Below the pieces are notes generated by a model, which ran no database searches, was not told the DNA's origin, and saw only the letters and a program-made list of their open reading frames with translations. This document shows positions 44,055 to 54,468 of a stretch of DNA of 64,000 bases, piece after piece. How positions within the stretch are numbered: the stretch's first letter is position 1; each line of letters opens with the position of its first letter. Made by a program: the position numbers and the translations under genes. Origin of the DNA: Anaspis maculata (lineage: Eukaryota > Arthropoda > Insecta > Coleoptera > Scraptiidae); NCBI GenBank assembly GCA_949128115.1, contig OX421963.1:79913635-79977634 (forward strand). The letters are read 5' to 3'.

Positions 44055-44717
44055 AAGACTCCTCAGAAGCATCGAACGATCCTTACTAAGTAGGTAGGTA
44101 CCTACATCCAATGATGATAATTAATGTACCTACTGTCATTTTATATCTCACTAGCTCTACCTATAAGTGTATAATCTCTTTCACACGATTACGCCAATCT
44201 CATATAATAAGGATTTGTTATTTCTGAAGTTATTTCTGATCAGGACAAGGATCAGAACTTTTAAATTGACGAAAAATACAACCAATTGAAACAATATCAA
44301 CAATGAGCTTGTCTTAATTCAAGAAACGTTGAATATACTTCATTCACTATCTTGAAGTCATTTTAGTGGTAAAAAGTAACAAAAAAACAAGTTCGAAATT
44401 GGCTTATTTTCTTGAAACGGGAAACAAAGCTCTCATGCTGTGTTGCTATGCAAGAAGAGCTATGTTTGGCCCTTTCCTAGCAACTACACAATCATGTGAA
44501 CCTGTTCCCCGTTCAAAGAATGATAGGGCCCCTGTTTTGTTATATTTTTTTGACTGAATAAAAGTAGGTAGGTGGTAGGTGGGTAAGTAGGTACTCATAT
44601 CGCTATCGAAATATCAACAGACACAATTATGGACGAATAATCTCAGAAAAGCTGCATACCAGCTGGGTGCTGGGTGCCGCGCATGCGTGAGCCAACCAGC
44701 TCCTCGTGATTGCCAGC
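44055..44717. other. piggyBac-like element interior
   Basis: No gene recognised. Rich in GTAGGTAGG motifs near 44090 and 44570. Confidence 0.4.
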
Positions 44718-44986
44718 TTGACTGTGGAGACTGTGGGAAAGACTGTTAAGACTGTAGAGACTGTCGGCAAGACTGTAGAGACTGTGAGTAAGACTGTGGT
44801 GACTGTCAGCTTGACTGTGGGGACTGTGAGCATGACTGTCGGGACTGTGATCATGACTGTCGGGACTGTGATCATGACTGTCTGGACTGTCAGGACTGTC
44901 AGCTTGACTGTGGTGACTGTGGGCAAGACTGTGGAGACTGTGGTGACTGACAGTCATGACTGTCAGAAATTTGTACACGGACTGTC
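44718..44986. repeat. GACTGT minisatellite, right
   Basis: Same unit and same strand as 40803-41067. Its outer flank CGATGGTGGTTGACCCCTCG is inverted relative to the flank of the left array, although the adjoining AAATTTGTACACGGACTGT is not. Confidence 0.9.
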
Positions 44987-45560
44987 GATGGTGGTTGACC
45001 CCTCGATGTGGGAGTAGGCAATCCAATTCACAGCTATTTGTCAAATGGAATGTGGGCTTGAGTCTCAATGTCAAAATTTGAAAATTTCAGCACAGGTGTA
45101 AAATAACTTGAACAAATAAGGTGAGTGGGCCCCCAAAGTACCCCACTTGGGTATCTATGTGATTTTAATAATTAAGCATGCAAAATGGCCTGCGATACTT
45201 GTCGGAAAAAAATTTGCGATGCCCATCGGCAAAACATGACTGCTTTCATGTCTGTTGATTGTGCTATGAGAGAATAATTTATTTTTGGCTCATTTTCAGT
45301 CATATTCTCTTCTTTATAAGTGGACAGTCAGTGTGTTGAGACTATTTCCAAATTTATAAAAATGTGTTTTAATTTCTTTTCAATATCTAGTAAAATTGTT
45401 CACTATAATAACGTCTAAGAGGTTATTATGGAGTAATCAAGTGTTTTGAATAATTTGGCAATATCTGGCACGTGAAATTTTCGAAAAATTGGCGGGGGAC
45501 CCTAGTGACCCCGCTTGGGTCTCAACGTAGATTTGCGTAGCTTGGGTATCTAAGGGTTAA

Positions 45561-47111
45561 AGGAGTCATCTACCAAAAGATCCTTTCCATAGGTACAAGT
45601 ACCCACTCCTCAGATAAACACACAAAGCTTTTTTTGTTTACTTCATCAGCCGGATTTTTCAAGTAAACTGTACCTAAAATTCTCGTCCGAGATTAATTCT
45701 TTACCTACCCCAAATAAAAAAAGGAAAGTTTTCCACAAAACGGGAATAATCTTTACATGAATAAAAATAATATGGAAAAGTACTCGGCGAATGCTCTGGA
45801 ACTTGGAAAACTCACAAGAATTAGTAATTTGCTTCAGCATAATTTCATTTGCATTCCTCGACGAACACATCCAACATAAAGCTCTGAATAATAAAACTTG
45901 CATGTTCGCTTTGTTTTTCGAGCATTTCATTAGCAACGCGTTTTGTTCCCTCCTGGACTCTGCCTGATGCCCTCCGCTCCCCTTACCCCTCCCTTTCCAG
46001 GAACAATCCCTGCGCTCGGTCCAATAAAATCCCACACCGCATACTTAGAATAAATATTTTCTTATTGTTTCGGTGCGCTAGAGTTTCGAAAACGGGAGCA
46101 GGGCAGGCCCGTATCAAAACTCATCTGGGCCAGAATACCTAGTTTGTCCAGTTTTTCGTTGTCTTTCTGAGGTCTGGTGACGTCATGCATGAATACGGAA
46201 TTTCGAGGTCATGCTTTGACATACGACGTTTCGTTTCTGACATGGGAGAATTGTCACATTTGCAAGCATTCTAACGGTCATCACACCTTATCAATCATAA
46301 TAGAGGCACAAGGGATAGAAAAACGACTTCTATTCTACTGAGAGCAAAAGTGATAACCTCCATTTATGGAAGGTTTTCTGTTGGCCTCGGAACAAGAGTC
46401 CACTCGCACAGAAGGAGAGTCAAGATTGACCAGTGTAAAATTATAAATACGATTATAAAGAAATCATTCAAGCGGTGCAACATGTATGGAGAATAATTGC
46501 TTCATCATATTATCCAGTCTCAATCGCTTTGTTGCCTCACTAGGCCTTGGCTCTCCTGGTAGGTCGCCTGCAGGCTGCAGGTGACGTGGTGATATCATCG
46601 TTGGACTCTATCGTCCTTCTCAAACCCTCAACAAGAGTGACCCACATCTACATGCATCTCCTTGCTTCACTCAACACGATTGGCCAATTTCTCCCATGAA
46701 TCTGACAATTATTGACGTCTTCATGACATCAATAGATGAAAATCACAAAACAATCAAATAACTTAGCTATATCTCGCAGCTATACCTACTCTGGAGTCTG
46801 GAAGTCTTCATCATCGGAATAGACCTGAATTTTCCCTTTTCTATGATCTGAAGCGGTAAAGTACCAATTTTTCGCGTCTTCTCTAGCCAGAAATCAGCCG
46901 AGCTTTTTTTCTCCAAATCAGTTTTCATAACGACAGCCTGCTTTTTATCCCAGGTGTATCACCTAAGCCTACCATCTTTTGAGTCAATTTTGGATGCTGT
47001 ACAGAGCCGGGCGGTTTCAGCAGAGGTGATTCAAATGTTTCTCTAGGTACAAAAAATGTCCTGTGGGAATGTCTCATAGGTACAAAAGCATCCTATGAAG
47101 ATGTTGTCTAC
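45561..47111. other. Intergenic, no gene recognised
   Basis: A 129-aa minus frame (45646-46035) has no recognisable motif. A TGACGTCA palindrome at about 46179 is a single CRE-like site. Confidence 0.45.
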
Positions 47112-47252
47112 TAAAGGTGTCCTAAAAGTAGTGACCGAAAGTTATAACGTAATAACTTCTGAAATAAAACCAATATTTTCAGTTTGGTTTTTGTATATTC
47201 ATTTATTCATTCAATTGACTTATTTAAGAAGGCGACATTAAGCTATCAGCTG

Positions 47253-48640
47253 CCCATATAGCACAAGTACATCCACTGGACGTCCATAGGCTATCCTGAA
47301 ATGGACATACGGAGATCCACTGGACGTCCATAAAAGGTCCAGTGGATGTCTTATGGACAGCTTATGGACGTCCATTTGGCACTAAGTTGTACGTCCCTAA
47401 AACGTCCTTTATGGGATGTCCATAAGATGACCATTTGTGATAAATTTGGACATTCAAAAGACGTTTATCAAAAAAAAGCGTTCCAATCATTGAAAATATT
47501 TATTTTTAAAAAAATTAAAGTTTCAAATAACAATAAAGCAAACCAGCATAGCTTGGGTTGTTGTTGCCTTCGGCACGGCTTGACTTGCTGACGGTTCTGG
47601 CATAGCTTGGTTGTTGATGCTTTCAATATAACTTGGCTTGTTGTTGTTGGAGCTTCTGGGATAGCTTGATTGTCTAAAGCTACTGGAATAGGTCTCGGCC
47701 TCGGGGTAGGCAAATTAAGTGAAGGAATTACATTTGGTTTCAGTTTCTTAAGCAATCCAATTCGCTCGTAGTCATCATCCAAGAAATAATCTGAACGAAT
47801 ATGCTCTGCTGAATAATGAATGTTTGTTGATCCCTGGCCTAGGGATGGCTACTCCACTTTAAGTCGTTTCGGAAACCTGAAACGATTCTTTTGTAATAAA
47901 TAAAAAATGGAATAAAAACATCGGAATCGTACATAATAGGTTATGTCGGGTTTTTCCGTTTGTCGAAAAGTTTGCAACTGGGCACAGAACAGGACGGCAT
48001 TGTCAATTTTCAATAAACACTATAAAGTCTTCTTGGTCAAAAAATCACTGGAAAGCACGGAGAAAACTTTGCACAAAGAAATGCGGGTTTGAGGAAAACG
48101 ACGCGACGCTATCACAGTGACAGTACTGATAGTAGTGACACTGAGTGACACTCAGGGATGACAAGTATTCGCAGCTCTGCCAACCGACAAGAATTAAAGT
48201 TACTAAAAGGAGTAAAAGGTACTGTTGATGCTTGCTGTTGATGTACGTAAATTATGTTAATTGAGAAAAATGGCTTTTCTTTCAAATTACCGCAATAATA
48301 ATGATAATAATATGATATTAGGCCCGGTGGCCTAATTTTTGAATTGTGAGTCAACTCTCAACTTGTTTTTGTTGCTGAAAAATAATAGCTGTAGGTACCT
48401 TGTCCCTTGTCACATACTTTTACACTTTTTTTATGGCAATGGACTCTATATGTTTAGATGTTGAAAATAAAGAATGTCCATAAACTGGTCCATGAAAGAC
48501 GTCCATGGGTCGTCGTTTCTGTACATCCATAGAATGTTCCCTGAATGGATGTCTTATGGATGTCCAAATCAAGTCCATGGACATGAGGACTTGATATGTA
48601 CTTGAAATGGACGTCCATAAGATATCCTGTGCTATATGGG
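47253..48640. mobile_element. Element with CCCATATAGCAC ends and GGACGTCC motifs
   Basis: Ends are CCCATATAGCAC and GTGCTATATGGG, a perfect 12-bp inverted repeat. The first and last 150-200 bp are crowded with the palindromic motif TGGACGTCCATAAG and variants (about seven at the left, seven at the right). This looks like subterminal transposase-binding sites. A minus frame at 47468-47782 (104 aa, Pro-rich start) is unrecognised. No target duplication identified and no superfamily assigned. Confidence 0.7.
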
Positions 48641-49080
48641 TGCTCTACCATGCAACCTCGGGTATATTGTAACTCAAACTCAACTCTACGAGAAGTATGG
48701 GAGTATGGGACGTAGCCCCATCCTGCTGAAACCACATGTTTAGCAATCCTTCTTCCACGACTTTAGGCCCCAAAAAATTGTTCAGCATGTTACGGTAGCA
48801 TTCAGAATTGACAGTGCGACCTTCATCTTCAAAGAAGAACGGTCCAATTACGCCGCCAACCCAAAAACCGCACTACGACGAGGGCGATCTTGCACTACGG
48901 GGGCATCCAGATCGTCCTTCATCAGCCACTAAACCACTCTCCCAGAATTTCCTGACCATCAAATGGTAACTGGTCTTCTCACAAGGCACCGATTGAGAGC
49001 AAACGTTTCAGGTGATTGCTTACGGGTCGCTTCAATCAGCGAGTTATTTTGAAAATATATTCCCAAAATACAGATACGTT
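48641..49080 (-). pseudogene. mariner-like transposase relic
   Basis: The minus strand reads (S)LIEATRKQSPETFALNR and FWESGLVADEGRSGCPRS (helix-turn-helix end and RSGxP linker), then after a deletion GFWVGGVIGPFFFEDEGRTV, NSECYRNMLNNF and NMWFQQDGATSHT. The last is the signature of the second catalytic aspartate block of DDE_3/mariner-type transposases. The first Asp block and the C-terminal acidic block are missing, the frame shifts, and the gene is cut by the element at 47253-48640. Non-functional. Confidence 0.8.
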
Positions 49081-49213
49081 GAACCGTTTTGCAACGTAAC
49101 ATGACTAATTTGACAAGTGTCTAGTTGAAACATGCCAACTTTGGACTTTTTAACTCATTTTGTAGAAATGGTGAGCATTTAAAAGACGGTCATTACTTTT
49201 GAGACACCCATTA

Positions 49214-50460
49214 CATACACGTCCTATGAAGACGTACTAATAGACTAACTGCCTTATAACCTAGTGCCATTTTTCCCATCACAGTTTGTGGTAACAGTGG
49301 ATCAGATATGAGATCAGCCAAGCCGACCAGCAGCTCGTAATATGTGGTAACTACATCTACCGGTGTCAGAATAGAGCCTGCTGAACATTGACCACTGACA
49401 ATATCTCGTCCCGCGGAAATTCAAAATGGTTGTCAGATAGTTCGATACATTTAGATCATCCATTCGGCCCTCTGATTCAGCCTGAACGTGTGGTACCGAG
49501 TCCCCACGGCCAACTTACTTCTCGACTTAAACTGCTGGCTAGCAGCTCCCTACAGCCCGGACGTGTTAATGACATACCTACGAACTTATCTATCTCCAGG
49601 AGCCCCATACTTGGTATAACGTGCAGATTCTGAACCCCCACAGGCTTCCTCATCCGTTTTGGTCCAAAGTCCCGATGTTACCATTGTCCCATACCGCCAT
49701 TTTTTTCTTTCCCAACTATTGAGCGAAACACCAAAATTAATGATTGTAGAACTACTCTGGAATACCCACCTATACAAAGTATAATTATAATACTATCGTA
49801 TCCTACCGATCCTATCATCGTTTCATTTTCCACGTTTCGTCACATGGTGACGTCACAGCATCCTGCCAGGGGCCCTATTTCTAGCAGGAAGCAGATACTT
49901 GCCTTCCTAAAATCTCGGTGTCCTCACGTGGCAACAAGCGGGACTTTCAAGGAGGTGAACGTGAACATCTACTCCCCGTTAGAAAACGTAGGGCCCCAGA
50001 TCACTTACTCGGTGTCGACGGAGTCAGGGAGAGTATTCGCGTCACAATAAGTAATTTCTTTCTTTAGGGATCTACCCGTTTTTCACTTTGCGCACAAATT
50101 CGTTTTTTCTCCTTCTCAAAGCAGAGCGTTTTTCCAACTCAGCTACTCTTTCAATTCAGAATAGTGAATTTTTCATTTTCGTCCAATTCAAATGTGACAT
50201 TGTCAAATATGGGTGCACAGAGTACACCTCGCCCCCTACAATTTGCTTTGCCTTTACAACCCCTTTAGGAAAATTTCAAGACTCTTAGGTTGAGACTGCC
50301 CGAATGTCAACATGCTTTAATTCTTCATTGTGATGGACGTGAACTGCTTAAGCATAGGGAAGCTGCTCAAATACCAGCATACTCTACGCAACTTCTTTCA
50401 GCCTCATGATTAATACGGCCCTGGGTATGGGCAGAGTTTTTAAATAATAAAATATGTGTT
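49214..50460. other. Intergenic, no gene recognised
   Basis: No motif found. A TGACGTCA site lies at about 49850. Confidence 0.4.
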
Positions 50461-52790
50461 AATTTTAACAGGAACGTACGTTTATTTGCACTGAGCGGAA
50501 ATACAAGCTAGCGTACGAAATCTCGCCGACTGTTTGTCTGGTTGACGAACATTTATAATTAACTTTCACAATAAAACAGAAATATATTAAATATAATAAG
50601 TCGTGCAGTGGACGCCACCATCGTCGCCAAAAAATGGGGAGAGTGGGACGGGGGTGGTGGCGGCCAGTCCGATACATATATAGAATAATTACATATAGAT
50701 TTAATATTTTCTCATCATCATCATCAAATAAATATATACAGACTACAAAAATTTATCACCATCATTAAGAAATACAAAATGGAAATATTACAAAATTCTC
50801 ATCATCATTTTACCTATAATTAAATTCATATCATTCGCTTATGTACAAAATTGGGTACGTCATCCTCTCTCTTTCGCTCTCTTTCTCACATCATTTTCTT
50901 TATCATCTTCTAAATTGTAATAATAATAATAGTTAAAATACATTTACAAATACATTTTTCTTCAATAATAATCGTAATAAAATGGTATGTAAGAAACATC
51001 CTAAGAGAAGATCAACTTCTGTTGGCAAAATATTTCGTTTAGTATATTCACATAGTGGTATTTCCTAACTTTTCTTTTATTCTCTCTTTCTTTCTCTCTC
51101 AATCTTAAAAACTATAATGCCCGGCCTGCGGCAGCGAAGCCGGCGAGCGTACGAACTAAAAGACAACACAGAGTCATATCCTAAATCACTAGAATTAAGT
51201 TAAAAAATGTTAACAACAGCTAATTGGAGGTGGTGCCCCGGTATATAGGATTAAGGAGGCGCGCCGAGGGTTTGCTACTCCCCAACGGCGCTCTCCCCCC
51301 AATGAAATATGAAAACAAAACGATGATTTATTTAATTTCCTAATTTGGAACACTAATTGGCTTTTACGTTGCGAGAGCCTTTTGGTTTTTGCCCTCGGTA
51401 GCACGGAGACACCATCAATTAGTACCTAATTAACAATTCCGCGTGTTCCTTTCGGCCCTTCTAGTGATTTACAACATCTCCGAGAGACGACATGAACATG
51501 AAAGAATTATATGTCACATTTAGGGGGTTTGGGTGGGGATGTGGGGAGGGGAGGCGTAGAGGGCCACACGAGAACCCTGTATCTGTATGTATTTAGAAAA
51601 TGCAGTACAAAATCAATTCCTCCACGTTCTGATGGGGGGGGGGGGAGTTTGGAACAGTGATGATGGCAAGGGAAGTAGGGAAGAGCGGAAGCGGCCCAGA
51701 TATAAGCAAATTATTTGATAGTAGTAGAGATATAAAAAAGGTCACGCCTCAGAAACATCAACGCATCCGGCAGGTAAAAAATTCTTTTTTCTTATATTGA
51801 TTATACAAACTATCAACATCTACACTAGGAAGTGCCCGGAAGAACAACTTTAGGGAGGGGGGAGGGGGAGACAACAGTTGGGATACCATTCGAGCTAAAG
51901 CATGCACAACACTAAAAATCTACCATTTTCGCACGTTTGTTTTTTTTAGGGGAGGGAGGGAGTGAGGGGGGGCGGTCAAGAATGCATCGAGAAGGAATGC
52001 GTCGGAGAACGGCGCCCGTGCGCGCGCCGCATGTGAAATGCACAAATACTATTACACGGCTCGTCGTTGCATTATTTTTGAAAAAATTAGATTTTCATCC
52101 AAGGTCACTTTCTCAAAAAATATAATATTACCTAAAATATTATCATTATTTAATAATACTTTTTTCACATTACATTATTAGGTATATCTCCCATCGTCAA
52201 CGGTTTTTGTTCGCGCGCTGCTTATACAAAAAATGCAACCCTCGTTTTTTTGATTTCATTTAGTTTTGCGTGGGTAATTTTTGTGTTTTTTTTTGTTTGT
52301 TTTCATTACAAATAGTGACATTTAGCCTAATATCCGGCGGTGTGCGCCTGCACAGTCTTCAGTTAATACTTTGACACATTCGTACAGACTATAACTAAAA
52401 CTATCTGAACGGTTTTTGGCGCGAAAAGGGCCCTGGCGTACTGCACGTCACTGGCAATAATTTTGATTTTTTCCGATAACTTTGGGTCCACTTTTGCAGT
52501 TTTGATTTGATTCGGCCGTTGCTGTTTCATGCTTTTTTCTTTGGTTCGATCAAAGAAACGAATGAAACGGATGAAGCTTTTGATTTTTTTTTCAAATAAT
52601 TCAGAGCACCGATTTATTATTGCACAGAAATCAAGTATTTCAGCCAAACTCTTGTCAATTTGCTAAACTACACAACTTTTTTTGAATGCACAATGTCTTG
52701 TGCAATAGTTGTCATTTTTTTCAGGAAGTACTGTTATTGTCCCTGTGCTGTAGCAGCCACCTCATTTCAACTTGCTGTTTCACAGACTAT
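50461..52790. other. Low-complexity, possible 3' UTR on minus strand
   Basis: Rich in ATCATC, TTTATT, CTCTCTTTCTCTC and G-rich runs (12 G at 51634-51645). The minus strand has an AATAAA (50479-50484) near the left edge. It lies downstream, on the minus strand, of the KLF exon and could be its very long 3' UTR or that of another gene. This rests only on composition and position. Confidence 0.25.
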
Positions 52791-53034
52791 CCCTGGGTTG
52801 CACCAAAAAAATAATACGCAATTAACGCTGATACCTAAGAGATTAAATGGATTTCAATCTGGCCAATTCTAATAGGTTGACCATGGGAAATGCATTATAT
52901 CTTTAGCTAATCAATCATTGGATCATTCTCTTTTGTAAAACCAGAATTTCTATTATTCACCAACGACTACTCACCAAAAGAAATTTCACTTATCTCGTAT
53001 TATATTATTAATTGAGCTTTGGTGCAACCCAGGG
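52791..53034. mobile_element. MITE with CCCTGGGTTGCACC termini
   Basis: A 17-bp perfect inverted repeat, CCCTGGGTTGCACCAAA at 52791 and its complement ending at 53034, enclosing 244 bp of AT-rich DNA. No transposase. TA follows the right end; no matching duplication directly abuts the left. Confidence 0.75.
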
Positions 53035-53133
53035 TAAGTTCCTCTGTTATGCTCAGTTTTTCAGCAATTTATAATTCAATTTAATTTTTCGCGCCACAAG
53101 AAAGCTGCTCAAGCGACATACGATTACAATAAT

Positions 53134-53273
53134 AGCTGCGTTTCTTTTGCCATCGATCTCAGATATTCTCACCTCAGTTAGTAATGGTGTTCCACTCGCT
53201 TCTTAGCAATTTCTCGCTTTTTCTCCCTCTAACTGAGATGGGCCAAATGAGATTTCGGTAAGTGGAGAACGCC
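53134..53273. mobile_element. Small hairpin MITE, AGCTGCGTTTCTTTT
   Basis: About 140 bp. Starts AGCTGCGTTTCTTTTG and ends GGAGAACGCC. Internal CTCAGTTAG and CTAACTGAG blocks face each other. Sister of 54327-54468. Confidence 0.6.
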
Positions 53274-53294
53274 TAATAATTAATTGGTTTCCAT

Positions 53295-53410
53295 TATTAT
53301 GTCACTTTGATGTCGTTGGCAGTTCAGTTGTCACTACTTATCACAATCCGTTTTTAGCGGCCATCTTGTGGTGTAAAAAGTTGAATTGAAAAGCAAACAG
53401 CAATCGCTTT
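53295..53410. repeat. Direct repeat copy 1
   Basis: ATTATGTCACTTTGATGTCG and following GGCAGTTC, CACTAC, CCATCTTGTG blocks recur diverged at 55385-55500 in the same orientation. Nature unknown; possibly a dispersed repeat. Confidence 0.6.
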
Positions 53411-54157
53411 GATAGTCAAGTGATGACACATTGAAAAAAGTCAAGTTTTGACCGGTGGCTGAGGCAGTTCCAATATATTGCATAATTTCCAATTAATCAA
53501 AGTCATTTCTTAGCGACAGAACAACAGTGCAAATAGGCGACAAAGTAACAACGACAACAACAACAATAGCAATAACAAAGATCCTCAGAAATGCCTGCCC
53601 GAAAATTGCCAAATGGTTCAAGAACTTGGTATTGTCTACTCAATTTGGTTACTTTTTGATTTTTCTCCATCACTGCTGAATACAAAAAATTAAAACATTG
53701 ATTAACTACACTTGATGCACTAAGCCACGTGATGTTTGGCTAGACAGCAGTTATTGAAATGCCCCAAATACAAGAAAACGCTTGCAAAGTAAGCTTCATT
53801 TGCGCTTGCCTGCTTTCTATATCTCATACACTTTCTATTTTCAGTAGAATGACTTTTTAGAGCAAAAATAAAGTGACAAGCTGGGGGCTACGACTGCGGC
53901 TGATGGCACCTCCAAAGCTTTGGAGGAAAACTATCAGCGGCCATCGGCCGTATTCTCCCAGTGCTCCAGCTTGTCAAAATTCATTCTACTGAAAATAGAA
54001 AGTGTATGGGATATATTTGTAATCATCATTGCGAGTGTCAAAATCACGGAATCATGTCGGATATCAAGAGAATCGCTTTTTATTTACTTTTTTATTATTC
54101 TCCCTCAGCACTTCATCAACAAAACAAAAACAACATAAGCCTTCGTTTGGTTTAAGG

Positions 54158-54297
54158 TCACGTTAATGCAACGTGAGCGGAGGAGAAGGATTGATCCTAC
54201 AGAAGCAACCAATCCAACGCTCAGAATTCAAATTTGACGAATTCGATTGGTTGCTCCTCTGAGAGCACGCTTTCGATAACGTTGCATGAACGCGATG
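54158..54297. repeat. Inverted-repeat element, about 140 bp
   Basis: CGTTAATGCAACGT at the left faces ACGTTGCATGAACG at the right, and GCAACCAATC faces GATTGGTTGC inside. Looks like a short palindromic MITE. Confidence 0.5.
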
Positions 54298-54326
54298 GGT
54301 GGGGACCTGCATGTATTTCATCTAAT

Positions 54327-54468
54327 AGCTGCGTTCCTTTTATCATCTGAACTGAGAATTCTCACTTTAATTGCTAGTTGTGTCTCTGTCCCTCTCATGC
54401 AATTCTCGGTTTTTCTCTCTTTAACTAAGGTGAGATTATCTGAGATTTCATGTAAAAGGAATGCAGCC
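54327..54468. mobile_element. Small hairpin MITE, AGCTGCGTTCCTTTTA
   Basis: 142 bp. Ends AGCTGCGTTCCTTTTA and, complementary, GGCTGCATTCCTTTTA match 14 of 16. The interior is nearly self-complementary (CTCACTTTAATT against AACTAAGGTGAG). Related to 53134-53273. Confidence 0.7.

Larger units (their letters stand above)
40690..45560. mobile_element. piggyBac-like non-autonomous element
   Basis: TTAA at 40690-40693 and 45557-45560, the piggyBac target. Termini CCCTTAGATGCCCAAG and, complementary at the right, CCCTTAGATACCCAAG match 15 of 16, and CCC right after TTAA is typical of the superfamily. Subterminal CCCAAGYGGGGT motifs recur at 40703, about 45148 (inverted) and about 45505 (inverted). 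The 4.86-kb interior has no transposase. It holds two GACTGT arrays, a tRNA-like SINE head, a 41-bp-stem hairpin and a 1.05-kb foldback. It probably moved with a transposase supplied elsewhere. Confidence 0.8.
47112..49213 (-). mobile_element. mariner-like element, split and deleted
   Basis: Outer ends AAGGTGTCCTAAAAGTAGTG (47114) and, complementary at the right, ATGGGTGTCTCAAAAGTAAT (to 49211) are flanked by TA (47112-47113 and 49212-49213). The minus strand encodes a DDE transposase relic (48641-49080). A 1.39-kb second element (47253-48640) is inserted in it. Removing that leaves about 710 bp, too short for a full transposase gene. Confidence 0.75.

Noticed and set aside
45646..46035. 129-aa minus-strand open frame
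   Set aside because: No motif, no neighbours and low-complexity composition. Not supported as a gene.
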